A stretch of 64,000 nucleotides of DNA from Paracamarosporium sp. OC-R06-R3 (taxonomy: Eukaryota > Ascomycota > Dothideomycetes > Pleosporales > Didymosphaeriaceae). Below the pieces are notes generated by a model. It made no database searches. It had not been told where the DNA came from and saw only the letters and a list, made by a program, of their open reading frames with translations. The position numbers and the translations under genes were made by a program. The DNA is taken from assembly GCA_019828545.1 (NCBI GenBank), contig JACVRA010000313.1:186001-250000 (forward strand), written 5' to 3'. This document shows positions 32,318 to 43,386 of the stretch, one piece after another; within the stretch, counting starts at the first letter, position 1; each line of letters begins with the position of its first letter.

Positions 32318-34504
32318 ATGGAGGGCTTCGCAAGCAAATTGCCCTTCGGGCACTCGCGGTCCAAGTCGCAGTCCCAGGACAAAGACGCGTCTCTCACGAC
32401 GCTGCTCACAGCCGACCAGTGCGCCGACCTCACGTTCCTGATCGCCACCATCACGCAGGCGATGCGCAAGTCCCTCGTCGACACATTCACGCCTGAAGAA
32501 ACGCCATTGGAGGCCAAGCCTGCAAAGTCGGAAGAAGCTGCGCTGGCCGCTGCGCCGACGGACGTTGAGCACGCGGACGTCGAGAAGGAAGACAAGCGCA
32601 GAAAAGAGCAGGAGCAGCTCAGGAAAGATAGAGAAAAGAGGCAGGAAGATGCGAAGAAGGAACTTTCAAAGCCGGAGGTGCAGGAGCTAAAGAAGGAGAT
32701 GCTGAAGTACTTCGACGAGTGGAGGGGGAGGGTCGTGGGGAGGGTGGGCGAGGTGGTCAACTCGAGGGAGGAGGCGAAGCAGCAGAGTAGGGAAGTGAAG
32801 GAGGGTGGTGTGGAGAGGACGGTTAAGAGGAGCGATACGGGGATGAAGAGTATCGGTGGCATTGATGACAAGGGCGAGGATGAGGATGTCGTCTTCAAGG
32901 AGCTGTATCCGCCTGTTGAGACGGTGCTCGCGCGTCTGGACCAGGAAAAGAGGATGTTGGTGCTGCATTCTCTTGTGCTCATCTTGCTCAGCCTGGAGAC
33001 GTACTCGGCGCATTCGCGCGTACTGTTGCTCCATCTCACGTCCTCGCTGCACCTCAAGCTCTCGGTGTTGAAGAACGACGAGGAGACGGTTGCGCGTGGT
33101 CTTCTAGAAGCAGCATCGAAGCAACTCAATGCTGATGCCGAGACGAAGAAAGCGGCCGAGTCATCAAGTACAGCGCGGAAATGGAAAGTCGGCCTCGCGG
33201 GTGTTGCCGGCGCAGCGCTCATTGGCGTGACAGGTGGTCTTGCCGCACCGCTTCTAGCTGCAGGAATAGGCAGTGTAATGGGAGGGCTAGGTCTCGGGGC
33301 CACGGCAGCAGCAGGCTACCTCGGGACGCTCGCATCATCATCCGTGCTGGTAGGAGGTCTCTTTGGCGCGTACGGAGCTAAGATGACGAGCCAAACTATG
33401 GACGACTACGCGCGCGAGGTGGAAGACTTCGGTTTCATTCCAATTCACAACTTCCATCGCCCGCGAAAAGTCGACAAGGAATTCCGTCGTCTGCGCGTCG
33501 CAATTGCTATCTCCGGCTGGCTGACCAGCAAGGAAGAAGTCGTCGTACCATGGCGCTACATGGATCCTTCGATCGAAGGCTTCGCTCTGCGATGGGAGTT
33601 GGAGTCATTGCTCAAACTAGGCAACTCGATGGACAGCTTCGTCAAGAGTGCCGCATGGTCGTACGCCAAAGGCCAAATCATCAAGCGCACCGTCTTCGGC
33701 GCTCTAGCCGCTGGACTATGGCCCCTCGGCCTGCTAAAGATCTCCTCAATCCTAGACAACCCCTTCTCAGTAGCAAGGTACCGCGCCGACAAAGCAGGCG
33801 AAGTCCTCGCAGACGCACTCATCAACAAAGTGCAAGGCGAGCGCCCCGTAACCCTCATCGGCTACTCGCTCGGCGCCCGCCTCATCTTCTCCTGCCTGCA
33901 GACGCTCGCAAAGCGCAACGCCTTCGGGCTCATCGAGAACGTCGTCTTCCTGGGCTCGCCCTGCCCCTCGGACGCCGAAGACTGGCGCCGCATCCGCAGC
34001 GTCGTCTCCGCCCGCGTCGTCAACGTCTTCTCCACAAACGACTACATCCTCGCGTTCCTCTACCGCACCTCCAGCATCCAGCTCGGCGTTGCCGGCCTGC
34101 AGCCCGTCCTGGGCATCCCCGGCGTCCAGAACGTCGACGTCTCCGAAATGGTAAGCGGGCACTTGCAATACCGCTATCTGACTGGCAGCGTCCTCAAGAA
34201 GATCGGCTTCGAGGACATTGACATCGCGGAGGTGGAGCAGGAAGAGAGCGAGATGAGAGCCGTGGAGGCCATGGAGAAGAAAGCTAGGGAGGAAAAGAAG
34301 GGGAAGACCACGGATGAGGACGAGGAGAAGGCGCAGTTGGAGCGGGATATCGAGAAGAAGAATGAGGCGAGTACGATGGATTGGATGAGGGAGAAGATGA
34401 ATGTCGGGACGTTGTGGGGGAGCGGGAGGAAGGAGAGGACGGAGGCGGAGAAGATGGTTGAGCTGGAGAAGAGGGCAAGGGAGAAGGATGAGGTTGGGGC
34501 GTGA
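32318..34504 (+). CDS. DUF726 / TMCO4-family membrane-associated alpha/beta hydrolase
   Basis: 728 codons, single exon. N-terminal part (about 1-260): helical, with a Lys/Glu-rich coiled coil (DKRRKEQEQLRKDREKRQ) and VETVLARLDQEKRMLVLHSLV. Then a Gly/Ala-rich hydrophobic segment (about 288-350, VGLAGVAGAALIGVTGGLAAP and following) that should insert in or bind membranes. Then the hydrolase domain (about 385-640) with the nucleophile elbow GYSLGA (about 515-520) and VVFLGSPCP. The Glu/Lys-rich tail is low complexity. This matches the DUF726 family (human TMCO4, yeast YFL034W/Mil1), lipase-like proteins linked to the late secretory pathway. The enzymatic substrate is unknown. Length and order are normal for filamentous fungi. 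Confidence 0.88.
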   Translation: MEGFASKLPFGHSRSKSQSQDKDASLTTLLTADQCADLTFLIATITQAMRKSLVDTFTPEETPLEAKPAKSEEAALAAAPTDVEHADVEKEDKRRKEQEQLRKDREKRQEDAKKELSKPEVQELKKEMLKYFDEWRGRVVGRVGEVVNSREEAKQQSREVKEGGVERTVKRSDTGMKSIGGIDDKGEDEDVVFKELYPPVETVLARLDQEKRMLVLHSLVLILLSLETYSAHSRVLLLHLTSSLHLKLSVLKNDEETVARGLLEAASKQLNADAETKKAAESSSTARKWKVGLAGVAGAALIGVTGGLAAPLLAAGIGSVMGGLGLGATAAAGYLGTLASSSVLVGGLFGAYGAKMTSQTMDDYAREVEDFGFIPIHNFHRPRKVDKEFRRLRVAIAISGWLTSKEEVVVPWRYMDPSIEGFALRWELESLLKLGNSMDSFVKSAAWSYAKGQIIKRTVFGALAAGLWPLGLLKISSILDNPFSVARYRADKAGEVLADALINKVQGERPVTLIGYSLGARLIFSCLQTLAKRNAFGLIENVVFLGSPCPSDAEDWRRIRSVVSARVVNVFSTNDYILAFLYRTSSIQLGVAGLQPVLGIPGVQNVDVSEMVSGHLQYRYLTGSVLKKIGFEDIDIAEVEQEESEMRAVEAMEKKAREEKKGKTTDEDEEKAQLERDIEKKNEASTMDWMREKMNVGTLWGSGRKERTEAEKMVELEKRAREKDEVGA

Positions 34505-35274
34505 GACGCTTGGCGGCTAGCTATGTCTATCTGGGGGTTTGGTCTGCGTTATGGCGTTCTGCGGTATAGGATGGGTTTTGGGTTCGATGGAGTGTACGAA
34601 TACGCATGGCATGCATGGTTGGGATTCGGATTGTACACATGGTATCTATGCATATATAAGGAATGGGATATACACATATACGGTCGTTAGGTTACTATGC
34701 ACAGAGTTGATACATCACATCTCGGTGTCTCGAAAACACGCTGCTGGTGATGAGGACATGTGTCTTGTAGGGTCAGGGGCTTCAAGCCGAATGAAAAGGG
34801 AGCAGGTCTGTCCGAACCGCCAATCCTTCCCTGTGTGAAGGTCTCACTCACACAATCGAGTGTAGAAATTGTGGAGGACAAGCGCTTAGCACTGGGATGA
34901 ATCGGACTGGAGGATTGATCAAGTTGTAGATGCTGCGGAGAGAGCATTCGCAATACTACTCTTTTATACTTCGAAATATTGCCACGGCTCATCCATATGT
35001 CGGATTGAACACTTGCCCATGGCGGGTAGTTGATTCTTTGTGTTTATAGAGACTTTACGTGTCGTCTCGTCCTCCAAGCGCTCAACGCTGGAATAGTGTT
35101 GAGGCTATTAACCAGGACAGGAACCATGGTCGACGCACACGACGGAGGCAGAAAAGCTGCGCACCTCCGCCCACACCCTTGATCCTCGATTCCCCTTTTA
35201 CAACTTCCAGGTTCGTGGCACATTTATCAATAAGCCAGCAAACGTTAACAGCAACAGTCTATCTCTTCAACACC
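34505..35274. other. Intergenic, no gene seen
   Basis: Contains alternating ATGCAT/ATATAC sequence (about 34645-34685). The in-frame extension upstream of 35275 (to 35059) has no conserved features and is treated as leader. Confidence 0.4.
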
Positions 35275-36156
35275 ATGTCCGAGCAAGAAAACATAGCCAA
35301 GGTACGGCGCCTCTTCCAGCACATCCTGCCCCACAAAGACAGCATACGAAACAGCACCGCTCCCATCCTCCTCTCCCTAGACATCGCCCACGGCAGCGAA
35401 AAAAAGGGGCCCAGCGCCCTCGGCGTCTCCCTCCTCGACACCCTCAGCCTCGCAAGCTCCATGCTGGAAACCCACGAGCACGCCCACCCACCGCTCTGGA
35501 CACGAACATACATCTTCCAATACGGCTCACAAGGCGTACGATTCGCACGGAAACGCGCGCTTTTCCACGGCGACGCGCAGAAGGTCGCGGTTACGCATAG
35601 GGCGTCTCTCTTGCGGCATTTATTTTGTTATTGTAGTGGAGATGATGTCGAGACATGCTGTTCCTCGCAGAGATTCCGGGACTTCGAACCCGGGGAGATG
35701 CGCGTGGATAGTGGGGGTGTAGCGGAACAGCGTCCCGTCGTGGTCATCGGGCATTCTCTCCCTCAGGACGTGATCTCGTTGCATAAGCTCGGGTTCGACA
35801 TCGCGCGGGATGCGCCTGTAATAGCGTGTATAGACACGCAAAAGCTTGCTCAGGAACTCTACTGGGAGGATGATCCTTCGAGGAATGTATCTCTGAAGGA
35901 TCTGTGTTTGATGGTGGGTGTCAAGGCTAATAATCTGCATGATTGCGGGAACGATGCTGCGTACACGCTGGTTGCGTTCTTGAGTCTAGCGGCGGAGGTG
36001 CTGGGTGGTGATGTGAGGGGTGTGCTGGAGGGGAAAGTACGGAGTATACTTGGGACTGCTAAAACTGCGAGGCGGGAGGGGAAGGATCGGAGGAGGATGG
36101 AAGGGGGGGTTGAGGATTGGGCTGAGAATCTTGGCTTTGATCTTGGGAGTGTCTAG
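35275..36156 (+). CDS. Gfd2/YDR514C-like RNase H-fold (DEDDh) nuclease domain protein
   Basis: ATG 35275 (CAACACCATG) gives 293 aa. The protein shows the RNase H-like 3'-5' exonuclease order of the Gfd2/YDR514C C-terminal family: first strand with the first Asp (PILLSLDIAHGSE, about 23-35), GVSLLDT, the middle block VVVIGHSLPQDVISLHKLGFD (about 157-177) containing the second acidic site, IACIDTQKLA, and the last motif NNLHDCGNDAAYTLVAFL (about 222-239) with His and Asp of a DEDDh site. Yeast Gfd2 is linked to mRNA export. In fungi the domain is widespread and of unproven substrate. The C-terminus is Gly/Arg-rich. Upstream in-frame codons to 35059 lack conservation. Confidence 0.75.
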   Translation: MSEQENIAKVRRLFQHILPHKDSIRNSTAPILLSLDIAHGSEKKGPSALGVSLLDTLSLASSMLETHEHAHPPLWTRTYIFQYGSQGVRFARKRALFHGDAQKVAVTHRASLLRHLFCYCSGDDVETCCSSQRFRDFEPGEMRVDSGGVAEQRPVVVIGHSLPQDVISLHKLGFDIARDAPVIACIDTQKLAQELYWEDDPSRNVSLKDLCLMVGVKANNLHDCGNDAAYTLVAFLSLAAEVLGGDVRGVLEGKVRSILGTAKTARREGKDRRRMEGGVEDWAENLGFDLGSV

Positions 36157-36890
36157 ATTGTTGTTTGGTGATGGGTAGTAGTTGTGCGTCTAGCTGCTAG
36201 GATGGTCTTTCGTTCAGATCGAGCGCATGGTGGGATTATGTTCACACTCTGTGACCCTCTGTTCGTGGGCTATAATGTCGCCGAACCTCAAAAGGCCACG
36301 AGTATTGGGAGATGGCAACGGTGTTAGGCTATGATCCAACATGGTGAGTTGGTCCCAGCCCCTGCTGCTCACCATAACCTTGTGCACCGCAAGGGGAGGA
36401 GAACACGACAGTGGCGATAGGTTCTACGTATAGAGCAGGTGGTCGATTTGACGGACAGGGGCTCGGAGGGCTTACTGCGACGGTAGATATCGCGTGGAGA
36501 ACATGAAAGAACAGACGCGACTGGGCCATGACGCACGTTCTATTAATGACCAGCTTCAAAATGAACGAATGTCTCTCAGAAAGTGTGACATGCCGCTCCT
36601 CTTCAACGTTAACACGCAGTACCTATTAGTCTACTTTACTAGTGTAGTTTGACGCCTACTTCATTGATTTAAATGCGTTTGAATTCTTGCAAAGCTATAC
36701 CGCGCTGGCTAATGCGACACGATGAAGTATCGGCTAATAATTGCTTTCTTCTTCCTCGATCACCACCCCTTCTTCCACTTCTCTTCCGTTCTACTATACC
36801 CATCCCAATCTGAGCTTGCTTTCTTACCCTTACTGACTTCTAGCTTCTTGTGAGCTGCAGATGAACAGCCAAACACCGTTCCTTCCACCC
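36157..36890. other. Convergent intergenic region
   Basis: Between the 3' ends of the nuclease-domain gene (plus) and the oxygenase gene (minus). No gene or structured repeat seen. Confidence 0.4.
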
Positions 36891-39800
36891 CTAATCATCC
36901 CAGTGAACCTTCAAAGCTACAACGCATTAGCAAACTCCACTCAACTCAAACGGTTTTCCCTTGAGAGACGAAAACCAAACAAAAGGGCAAACTCACCACA
37001 AGGGAACGGCCAAACCGCATCCCACATCTCGGTCAAATATCCGTGGAACAGCGTCCCCTCACCCTCTCCCTCACCCACCCTCTTCCCAACCTTGTGCACC
37101 TCGCCCTGCGGCCCCTTCGCAGGTCTCACACCCTTCAACCGCGCGACTTCCCTCAGCATAGCCGTCAGCGCGACGGTGCTCATCTGCGCGCCTAGACACT
37201 CGTGCGGGCCCGTCCCGAGGTGGATGTACGCGTCCCGCGGGCGCGTGACGTCGAAAGCGTCTGGGTTGGGGAAGATATGCGCGTCTCTCGACGCAGCGCG
37301 GAAATTAAGGAAGACGGTTTCGCCCTTCTTGAGCACAACCTTCCTGCCGGCATCGTCAAGCTGCGTGTCCTTGGCCGCCGCGCGGAGAACCGCCGTTTCG
37401 CCCGCGAGACGCCCCGCCTCGAGGACGTAGCGACTGAGTTTGTCGAAGGCCGCGTCGTCGGCGTCGGGCTTTGCAGCCAGGCCTTGCACTTCGCTCCAGT
37501 GCGTTTGCCCCGCGCCTAGCAGGAAGAACTCGAGGATCTGCGCGAAGAGCTGCCCCTGGTTCGATATCATGCCGCCTGCTGTGCCGAGTATCTGGCCCCA
37601 GACGAGCTGCTTGGGCTCCATGCCCGTATCCAGCAACCTCTGTATGAGCTTCACGCCGTAGGACTTCAGCGGGGTGTTTTCGTCGGGCCAGATTTTCTGC
37701 ATGAGGGTTGACAGCGCGCCGAAGTTGGAGATGGCGGTTACGTTTTTTTCAACAATGTCTCCTAGGATCTTGACGGCTTCGTGGGACTTTGTGTGGAGCG
37801 GGAAGCTGCGGACGGGGTCGTAGTCGAAGAAGATGAGAGACAGCACGCCCGACATGAGGAGGTACATTTCTGCCTCTGTGAAGATGCCGTGCGGGGACGA
37901 CGTAGTCTTGAGCGGGAGCTGGAAGAGCTCCGACGCGAAGTGCACGTGTGCGAGGTTGCCCACGTCGCGGATGATGTCGACCGTGTGCGTGTCTGCTATC
38001 TTGCAGCTCTTTGCGGAGAGCAGCTCGCGCGTTTTGAGCGCGTAGTAGTTGCGGACTTCGGTCGCCCAGGACGGCACGTACAGGGCTTTTTCCATTATGG
38101 AGCGTGAGATTGCGTTTTTGGCGCCGTCGCCTGTCAGCATGAAGTCTTTTGCGGGAGAGCCCATCAGATAGATCATTGCTTTGCCCCAGGTTACGTTGAA
38201 GGTGTCTTTATCTTTGAGGATGGCGGCGGTGGTCTTGTACGAGGAGATGGGCTGCGGTTTGGGGGTGTAGGTGGGCTTGGAGAAGTCGTAGAGGTGTGCT
38301 TTCTTGACGGTTGGGTCTGCGAGGGCGTCTTTCATGGCGGACGGGATCGTGAGCGGGTAGTGTGCGTAGATGCTATTCTGTGTGAAATGCTCTGGGAACG
38401 CATTCAGGAAGAGCTTGTAGAAGACGCAGCCGTTGTCCACGGCGGTATCCGAATCTGCTTGGGCGTAACCCCAGTTCGTGAGCGTCCGCGGATTGTAGTC
38501 CCGTGTGTAGAAGCGGTCGCCTCGCACGAGGGCTACGGCGTCGGAGAGTACTGCTCTCGACACGGTGTATGAGGGCGTGAGTCCAGACCCGGGAGTCATG
38601 GGCTTCTTCGCATCTTCCACGACGATACCCGGATAGATTTCCACCTTGTCAGGGTGATCGTAGAGATGCTTCAGCTGCTCCGCAACGTACTTATCCGACG
38701 TGATGTCCTCAAACGACGTATGCGGCTCGAGACCAAAGTACTTCCTGAACTCATTGAGCGAGCCTAGGTTCCAAGCACGCGACTGCTCGATGCCCAGGAC
38801 CTCGATGGCACGCATCACGGCGGGCACACGGTTAGGGCCAAACGAATTTGCGCAGTCCTCGATGCTCGACACCAGGATATCGACCAGGGCCTGGTCCGCA
38901 ATCCGGCCATGTTCGTCGCGTTTCAAACCGCCGAAGGTCCGCTTTCCAGGGTCCTTCTCTGACTTTTGATACACTTCGTTGAGCTTCATCAGGAACTCGC
39001 GTGCTCCGACTGACTTGGGATCTCGGCCTTTGCCGAAGAGGCCATCCCAGAGGTCCTGCGTCCACGCCTCGTCGCGGTCAGAAATCGCCGAATGCCACCT
39101 GTACACCAGGTTGAACTCAGCAGATACTTGGTTCCCCACGCCAATGGGCAGGTCCTTGATATCCGCGCGAGGATTCAGCTGCCAGTTGCTGTCCGTGCGG
39201 TTGAGATTCAGGATGGTGCGGACGTAATCAATCAGGATGATATTAACGTAAAGACCGCAAGTGATGAGACGACCGGTCTGGAAAAGGTCGTTGTCGTACT
39301 TTGCGAGCTGTGCTTTGTACGCCTCGGCCTTCTTCTCGTCCTTTGGATCCTCGGGCGCCACGGGCTTGGGGAAGCGGTTCCCCTCGTTGATCAGCGCCAG
39401 GTTCTCTACAACATGGTTGTGGAAGCGGTTGAACATGATGAGCAGGCAGCCGACGCCCGGGGGGAAGAACAGCAGGCGCTGCTCTGAGAACGCATCGGGC
39501 TTCAGCTTCCCGTCTGCAAACGTCCGCATGAGATTTTGCTCATCTTGGTTGCTGCCATACAGCGGTGACAAATCCAAGTATGATGATGTCAGCGAGTTGG
39601 AGTAATCTCTGTGATCGGTCCGGAAGCAGTCGTGGATGATGATGGAAGCGAGGTAGAAAAGAACGCTGGAAATCCGGTTAGGATGCAACTCCGCGTGCTT
39701 CCGCGTCATGACGCTGTCGAACACGAGGCCTGCGTCCGGACGACATGGAGTCTGCATCATGCTGGGCTTGACTGTCCTTGCGTATGGCGTGCCTGCGGCG

Positions 39801-40324
39801 CCGAGCTGCGGATGCACAAGGCTGTTGAACGACCCATCCGCAGAACGGTACTGGTACTGTGACCCAAGGTATGAAAGCGGCGGGTGCTCGAGATCATTCC
39901 AGAGCTCCGTGAGAAATTGTCCTGTCAACTTGTCTCTGTTCTTCGAGCCATCTGGTAAGCGGGCGGCCGTGCGAATAAGACCCTCCATCAGGTAGTCCTT
40001 GTCGTCCGTTGGCTCGCCAGATAGCTTCTTCGCATTGATTTCGAGTAGGGTCTTGATGTCGGTAATTCCAATGTGCGACAAATCTTGCAGGTCGGCCTCA
40101 ATCTTCTGCAACAGTACTTTGTCGTCTTCGGGTTCTGGAAGTAGCTTTGATCCGTCTCCCGTTCCGGTCGGTACAGCTGCTACGGATGCACCTACGAGAG
40201 AGACCAGTTTCTTGAACGGACCACCAAGCTTCTTCTGCAGCTTGTCGAGTTCTGAAAGCTCATCCGGTTTGGGAGGCGTGATGCCAGTCCGGGTGTCGAC
40301 ATGGTCCTGCGACAGTGGAGCCAT
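36891..40324 (-). CDS. Psi-factor-producing oxygenase / linoleate diol synthase (Ppo), 2 exons
   Basis: Bifunctional fatty-acid oxygenase: an N-terminal heme peroxidase-type dioxygenase forms a hydroperoxide of linoleate or oleate, and a C-terminal P450-type domain isomerises it to a diol. Exon 1 is 40324-36997. An 80-nt intron (GTGAGT donor, TGCTAAT branch) leads to exon 2 (36916-36891), whose ALKVHWDD restores the usual family C-terminus; total 1117 aa. Visible sites: distal heme His231 (IIIHDCF), SYLDLSPLYG calcium-site region (about 248-257), and catalytic Tyr408 and proximal His411 (YRWH). The P450 domain retains the heme-thiolate Cys (GPHECLGAQM, about 1043) and has NQGQLFAQ in the I-helix region. 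The retained Cys points to an active second domain, as in PpoA, rather than the PpoC type. These oxylipins balance sexual and asexual sporulation. Confidence 0.92.
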
Positions 40325-41716
40325 GGCTGTGGAATCGTAAACGTGAAAACTATGCTCTGTGATCTGTCGAAAAAATTCAGCAATGCTCCCTCATGATGAA
40401 GTTCCATCGAAGGAAACCCCAACCCCAATCTCTCAATGGAACAGAGGAATACCATCCCCCCTCACACCATCTCTTCCAATGCAGACAAACCGCAAAACCA
40501 CACCACCCCAACCCATCCACTCTCCTCTTCACCAAAAATCTCACCACATCAATCTCGAAGCAAATCCCCAGTCCTCCCCAACCCCCAAACGACAAAAGAA
40601 AAACCACACGTACCTATACTCAGCGCAACCCGCCGGATATGCAAACCCCACTCCGCAATCCAATCCTTCAATTCAGCAAACGTCTCTTCTCCGTCCGTGT
40701 GTCTGTCCACAAACACTTCAATGCAATGCAATGCAATGCAATCCACTCAAAGCAAAGCAATCAATCCAGTTCAACCAAACCGCTTGCACCAGCGAAATCG
40801 CACACTCTCACTGAACGTCCGCGCTGACAGCACAGCACACGCTTAAACAAACTCGCTCGACGACAGACAAGGAATATCTCGCTAAGCACAGCAAAGCACA
40901 GCAAAGCACAATGCAATTCGCCCGAAAACGTCAAACAACGTTTCCGTCCGTCTTCAGATGCCTTCACAATCGCCCCTCACGCATCTTATATACCTCTTAC
41001 GCCCGCCCTCTACACTCCCCCCTCCCCTCCCCCTCCCCCTTCCTTCCTTCCTGCCCCGGGGGCCATCCGCGCCGCGCCGTAGCATCAGCCTCAGCCAGCC
41101 GCAGCCCCCGCCAGCTGAAGTCGCCCCACCCCACTTCCAGCACGCACGCACGCATCGGGCGAAGGTCGATCGCCCGCTCGGGGTGTGTCGCGTCCAGTCC
41201 AGTCCAGTCCAGTCGAGTCGAATTGGCGCCCACTCGGCAGCCGCCCAATCAGCGCGCCGCGATATCAGCGAACACGCACCCACCTACCCACCGTTTGCGC
41301 TGCGCTGATGCCGGGCGCGCTGCGCTGCGCTGCGCTGGGTTCATCTTGCGAGCGAGACGTATGCATGCAGTGTACGTCACGTCACAGTGTTCACTGACTG
41401 CCTTTTCATCTGCCTGTCTGCCTGTCTTTCTGCCTGGGAAAGGTGCATGCCATGCCTGAAAGAAGGCGACAGGATGGGATGGGATGGAATGGGATGGGGG
41501 CTGGACAAGGCTAGGCTAAGCCAGGCTAGTGGGGAAACAAAAACGGTGAGCGAGTCGGGCGGGCGGTGGATGGGTGAATGAATTGAATTGAATTGCTGGA
41601 CGCATGGGGTGATGTTGACCGCCAGCCTTGCGCGCCCCTCGTATATGCAGGGTCGCCTTCCTGTGTGTTTTGCTTTGCTTCGGTGAAACCGAGCGCAGGC
41701 GGGTGGGTCGGAGCCG

Positions 41717-41762
<46 letters not shown>

Positions 41763-42107
41763 CTGGATTGATGGATGGGTTCGTTGATTGATTGGCACGC
41801 ATTCGATATTCATGTTTACGGAGCTTATGGGCAGCGCGAGCGTCATTGTGCGACGGGCTGCTGCGCTAGGCTATTACTTGCAGTGGGTGCCAGGCAGACA
41901 GGAGCTATGCTGCGCTGCTCATGCGAACATGTGTCCTCCCTCGCCCTTGTGCAACCACTCGCTCCGCAGCCGTTGATACGATTCAGCCTGGCCCCCCTTT
42001 ACGAGCTATCAATACAACGCCCTCCAATCACCGCGCGTCCTCCAACGACATTTTCACAGCTGCACAACGCAGCTGCCGACTTTGAACCAACCACGCATAC
42101 GCCCCGC
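40325..42107. other. Long intergenic region rich in simple repeats
   Basis: 1.8 kb upstream of the Ppo gene. It holds AATGC repeats (about 40720-40740), AAAGCACAGC repeats (about 40884-40912), GTCCA repeats (about 41192-41215), GCTGC repeats (about 41317-41338), GGGAT repeats (about 41475-41500) and a TGAT array. No gene is supported. It is probably the Ppo promoter and long 5' leader plus the 3' region of the Tsc13 gene. Confidence 0.5.
41717..41762. repeat. (TGAT)n microsatellite
   Basis: About 11.5 perfect TGAT units; a related GATTGATTG remnant follows at about 41782-41792. Confidence 0.9.
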
Positions 42108-43119
42108 TTAGAAGATACCGGGGAAGATGGCGAACCGCTTCTTCTTGTACTTGTCGCCGAACTCCTTGCGGTACCTGCGCTCCTTCTTTTTGCCCCAGGC
42201 GCCCATCTGCGCAGCCGCAATCACGAGAAACACGACGGTGCTGAGACTCCAGCTCACGAGCCCTACGCCGATCCACGACACAATCTCGAAGAAGTAGTTG
42301 GGACATGTGACGAGATTGAACCCGATCCCGCGCGGAATGCCGCGCTCCGTGGTGCCTGGACGCCGTAGGTTCTTGAGCACATTGTGCGTGTAGAAGTTGA
42401 GCACCTCGCCGATTGCAAAGAGGGCTATGCCGGCGTACGTGATGAGCGGGTTCGATTTCCCTGCCGTGGGGGCCCACGGGGCGTACGACCAATATGCCAG
42501 GTTGATCCCGGAGAAGATCCAATAGTGTGCGCTATTCTTGAAGATGTTTCGTGCGGGCATCGTGGCCGCCGAGAAGCGGTGCACGAACAAAGTCTCGTAC
42601 TCGCGCTTCAGGAAGTGCAGTACGCACAAGATGAGGGTGATCTTCTGAAGTTCTGACGGTGGCTCCGAGGTGCCGTAGATCAGCGGCCGGCCGTAATACA
42701 CGAGCGGGTGGAAGAGGAGGGGTCCGAGGTATTCGACGACGAATACCGTCCGCCATGAGATTTGGGGGCCTGCCGTTGCTGTTAGTTTGGAAAGCGAGGT
42801 GCAATTGGTGCTGCTCACCCAAGTCCTTCACATCGATAGCGCTCTTGTTCCTCAAGCCCGTATCGTGGACCGTGGTGTCCTTGGTATTGGCAATTGGCGT
42901 GCCATCGCTGCCTTTGGTGACCCTCAATCGGTGAATTGAGAACTGAGAAGCGTCCGCGATTTTCCTGTGGATTTGGCCCGCACCGTCGTTTGCGTTCACC
43001 GTAATGGTCTCAGGGAGGTTTCTAATGGGGCGGCCTGCATGACGTCAGCCGTGCGATTAATGGATGATCAGACATTCATGCATACCCCGAGGGCGCACGA
43101 CAAGTGAGATTTCAGACAT
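42108..43119 (-). CDS. TSC13: Very-long-chain enoyl-CoA reductase Tsc13 (3 exons)
   Basis: ER membrane enzyme of the fatty-acid elongase cycle that reduces trans-2-enoyl-CoA, giving very-long-chain acyl-CoA for sphingolipids. Exons 43119-43086, 43034-42819 and 42769-42108 (introns 51 and 49 nt) give 303 aa. The N-terminus (MSEISLVVRPRGRPIRNLPE) forms the ubiquitin-like fold of TECR proteins. The C-terminal steroid 5-alpha-reductase domain carries ISWRTVFVVEYLGPLLFHP, LHFLKREYETLFVHRFS, HYWIFSGINLAYW, NFYTHNVLKNLR, the signature IPRGIGFNLVTCPNYFFEI, and the tail KEFGDKYKKKRFAIFPGIF. Several membrane helices are evident. The family fit is nearly complete, and the two short introns restore conserved sequence. 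It is tandem with ATE1, 267 bp apart. Confidence 0.95.
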
Positions 43120-43386
43120 ATTGGTGTGTCGGGAGGCTGCAGCAATGCGGCACAACAAATATCGAACGGGTTGGGGGAGGGGGACATCATGCTTGGCAAG
43201 CGATTCCATTTCTAGCTAGCCCATTTTTCCACGATGGTTACTTTGCAAGCCTCCCGAAGTCTGTCCGCTATTACGCGGGTTTCGGTTGGTATACGTGGAC
43301 CGAAAAACGAAATCGGTAATATGTCAGACGACCAATTTGTGTCATTGACTGCATGGTGTTGTCGTGACTGTGTCAAACAAATGTCT

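Noticed and set aside
33550..34221. 223-codon Arg/Pro-rich ORF inside the DUF726 gene
   Set aside because: Same strand, different frame, composition dictated by the GC-rich host gene; no domain or start context.
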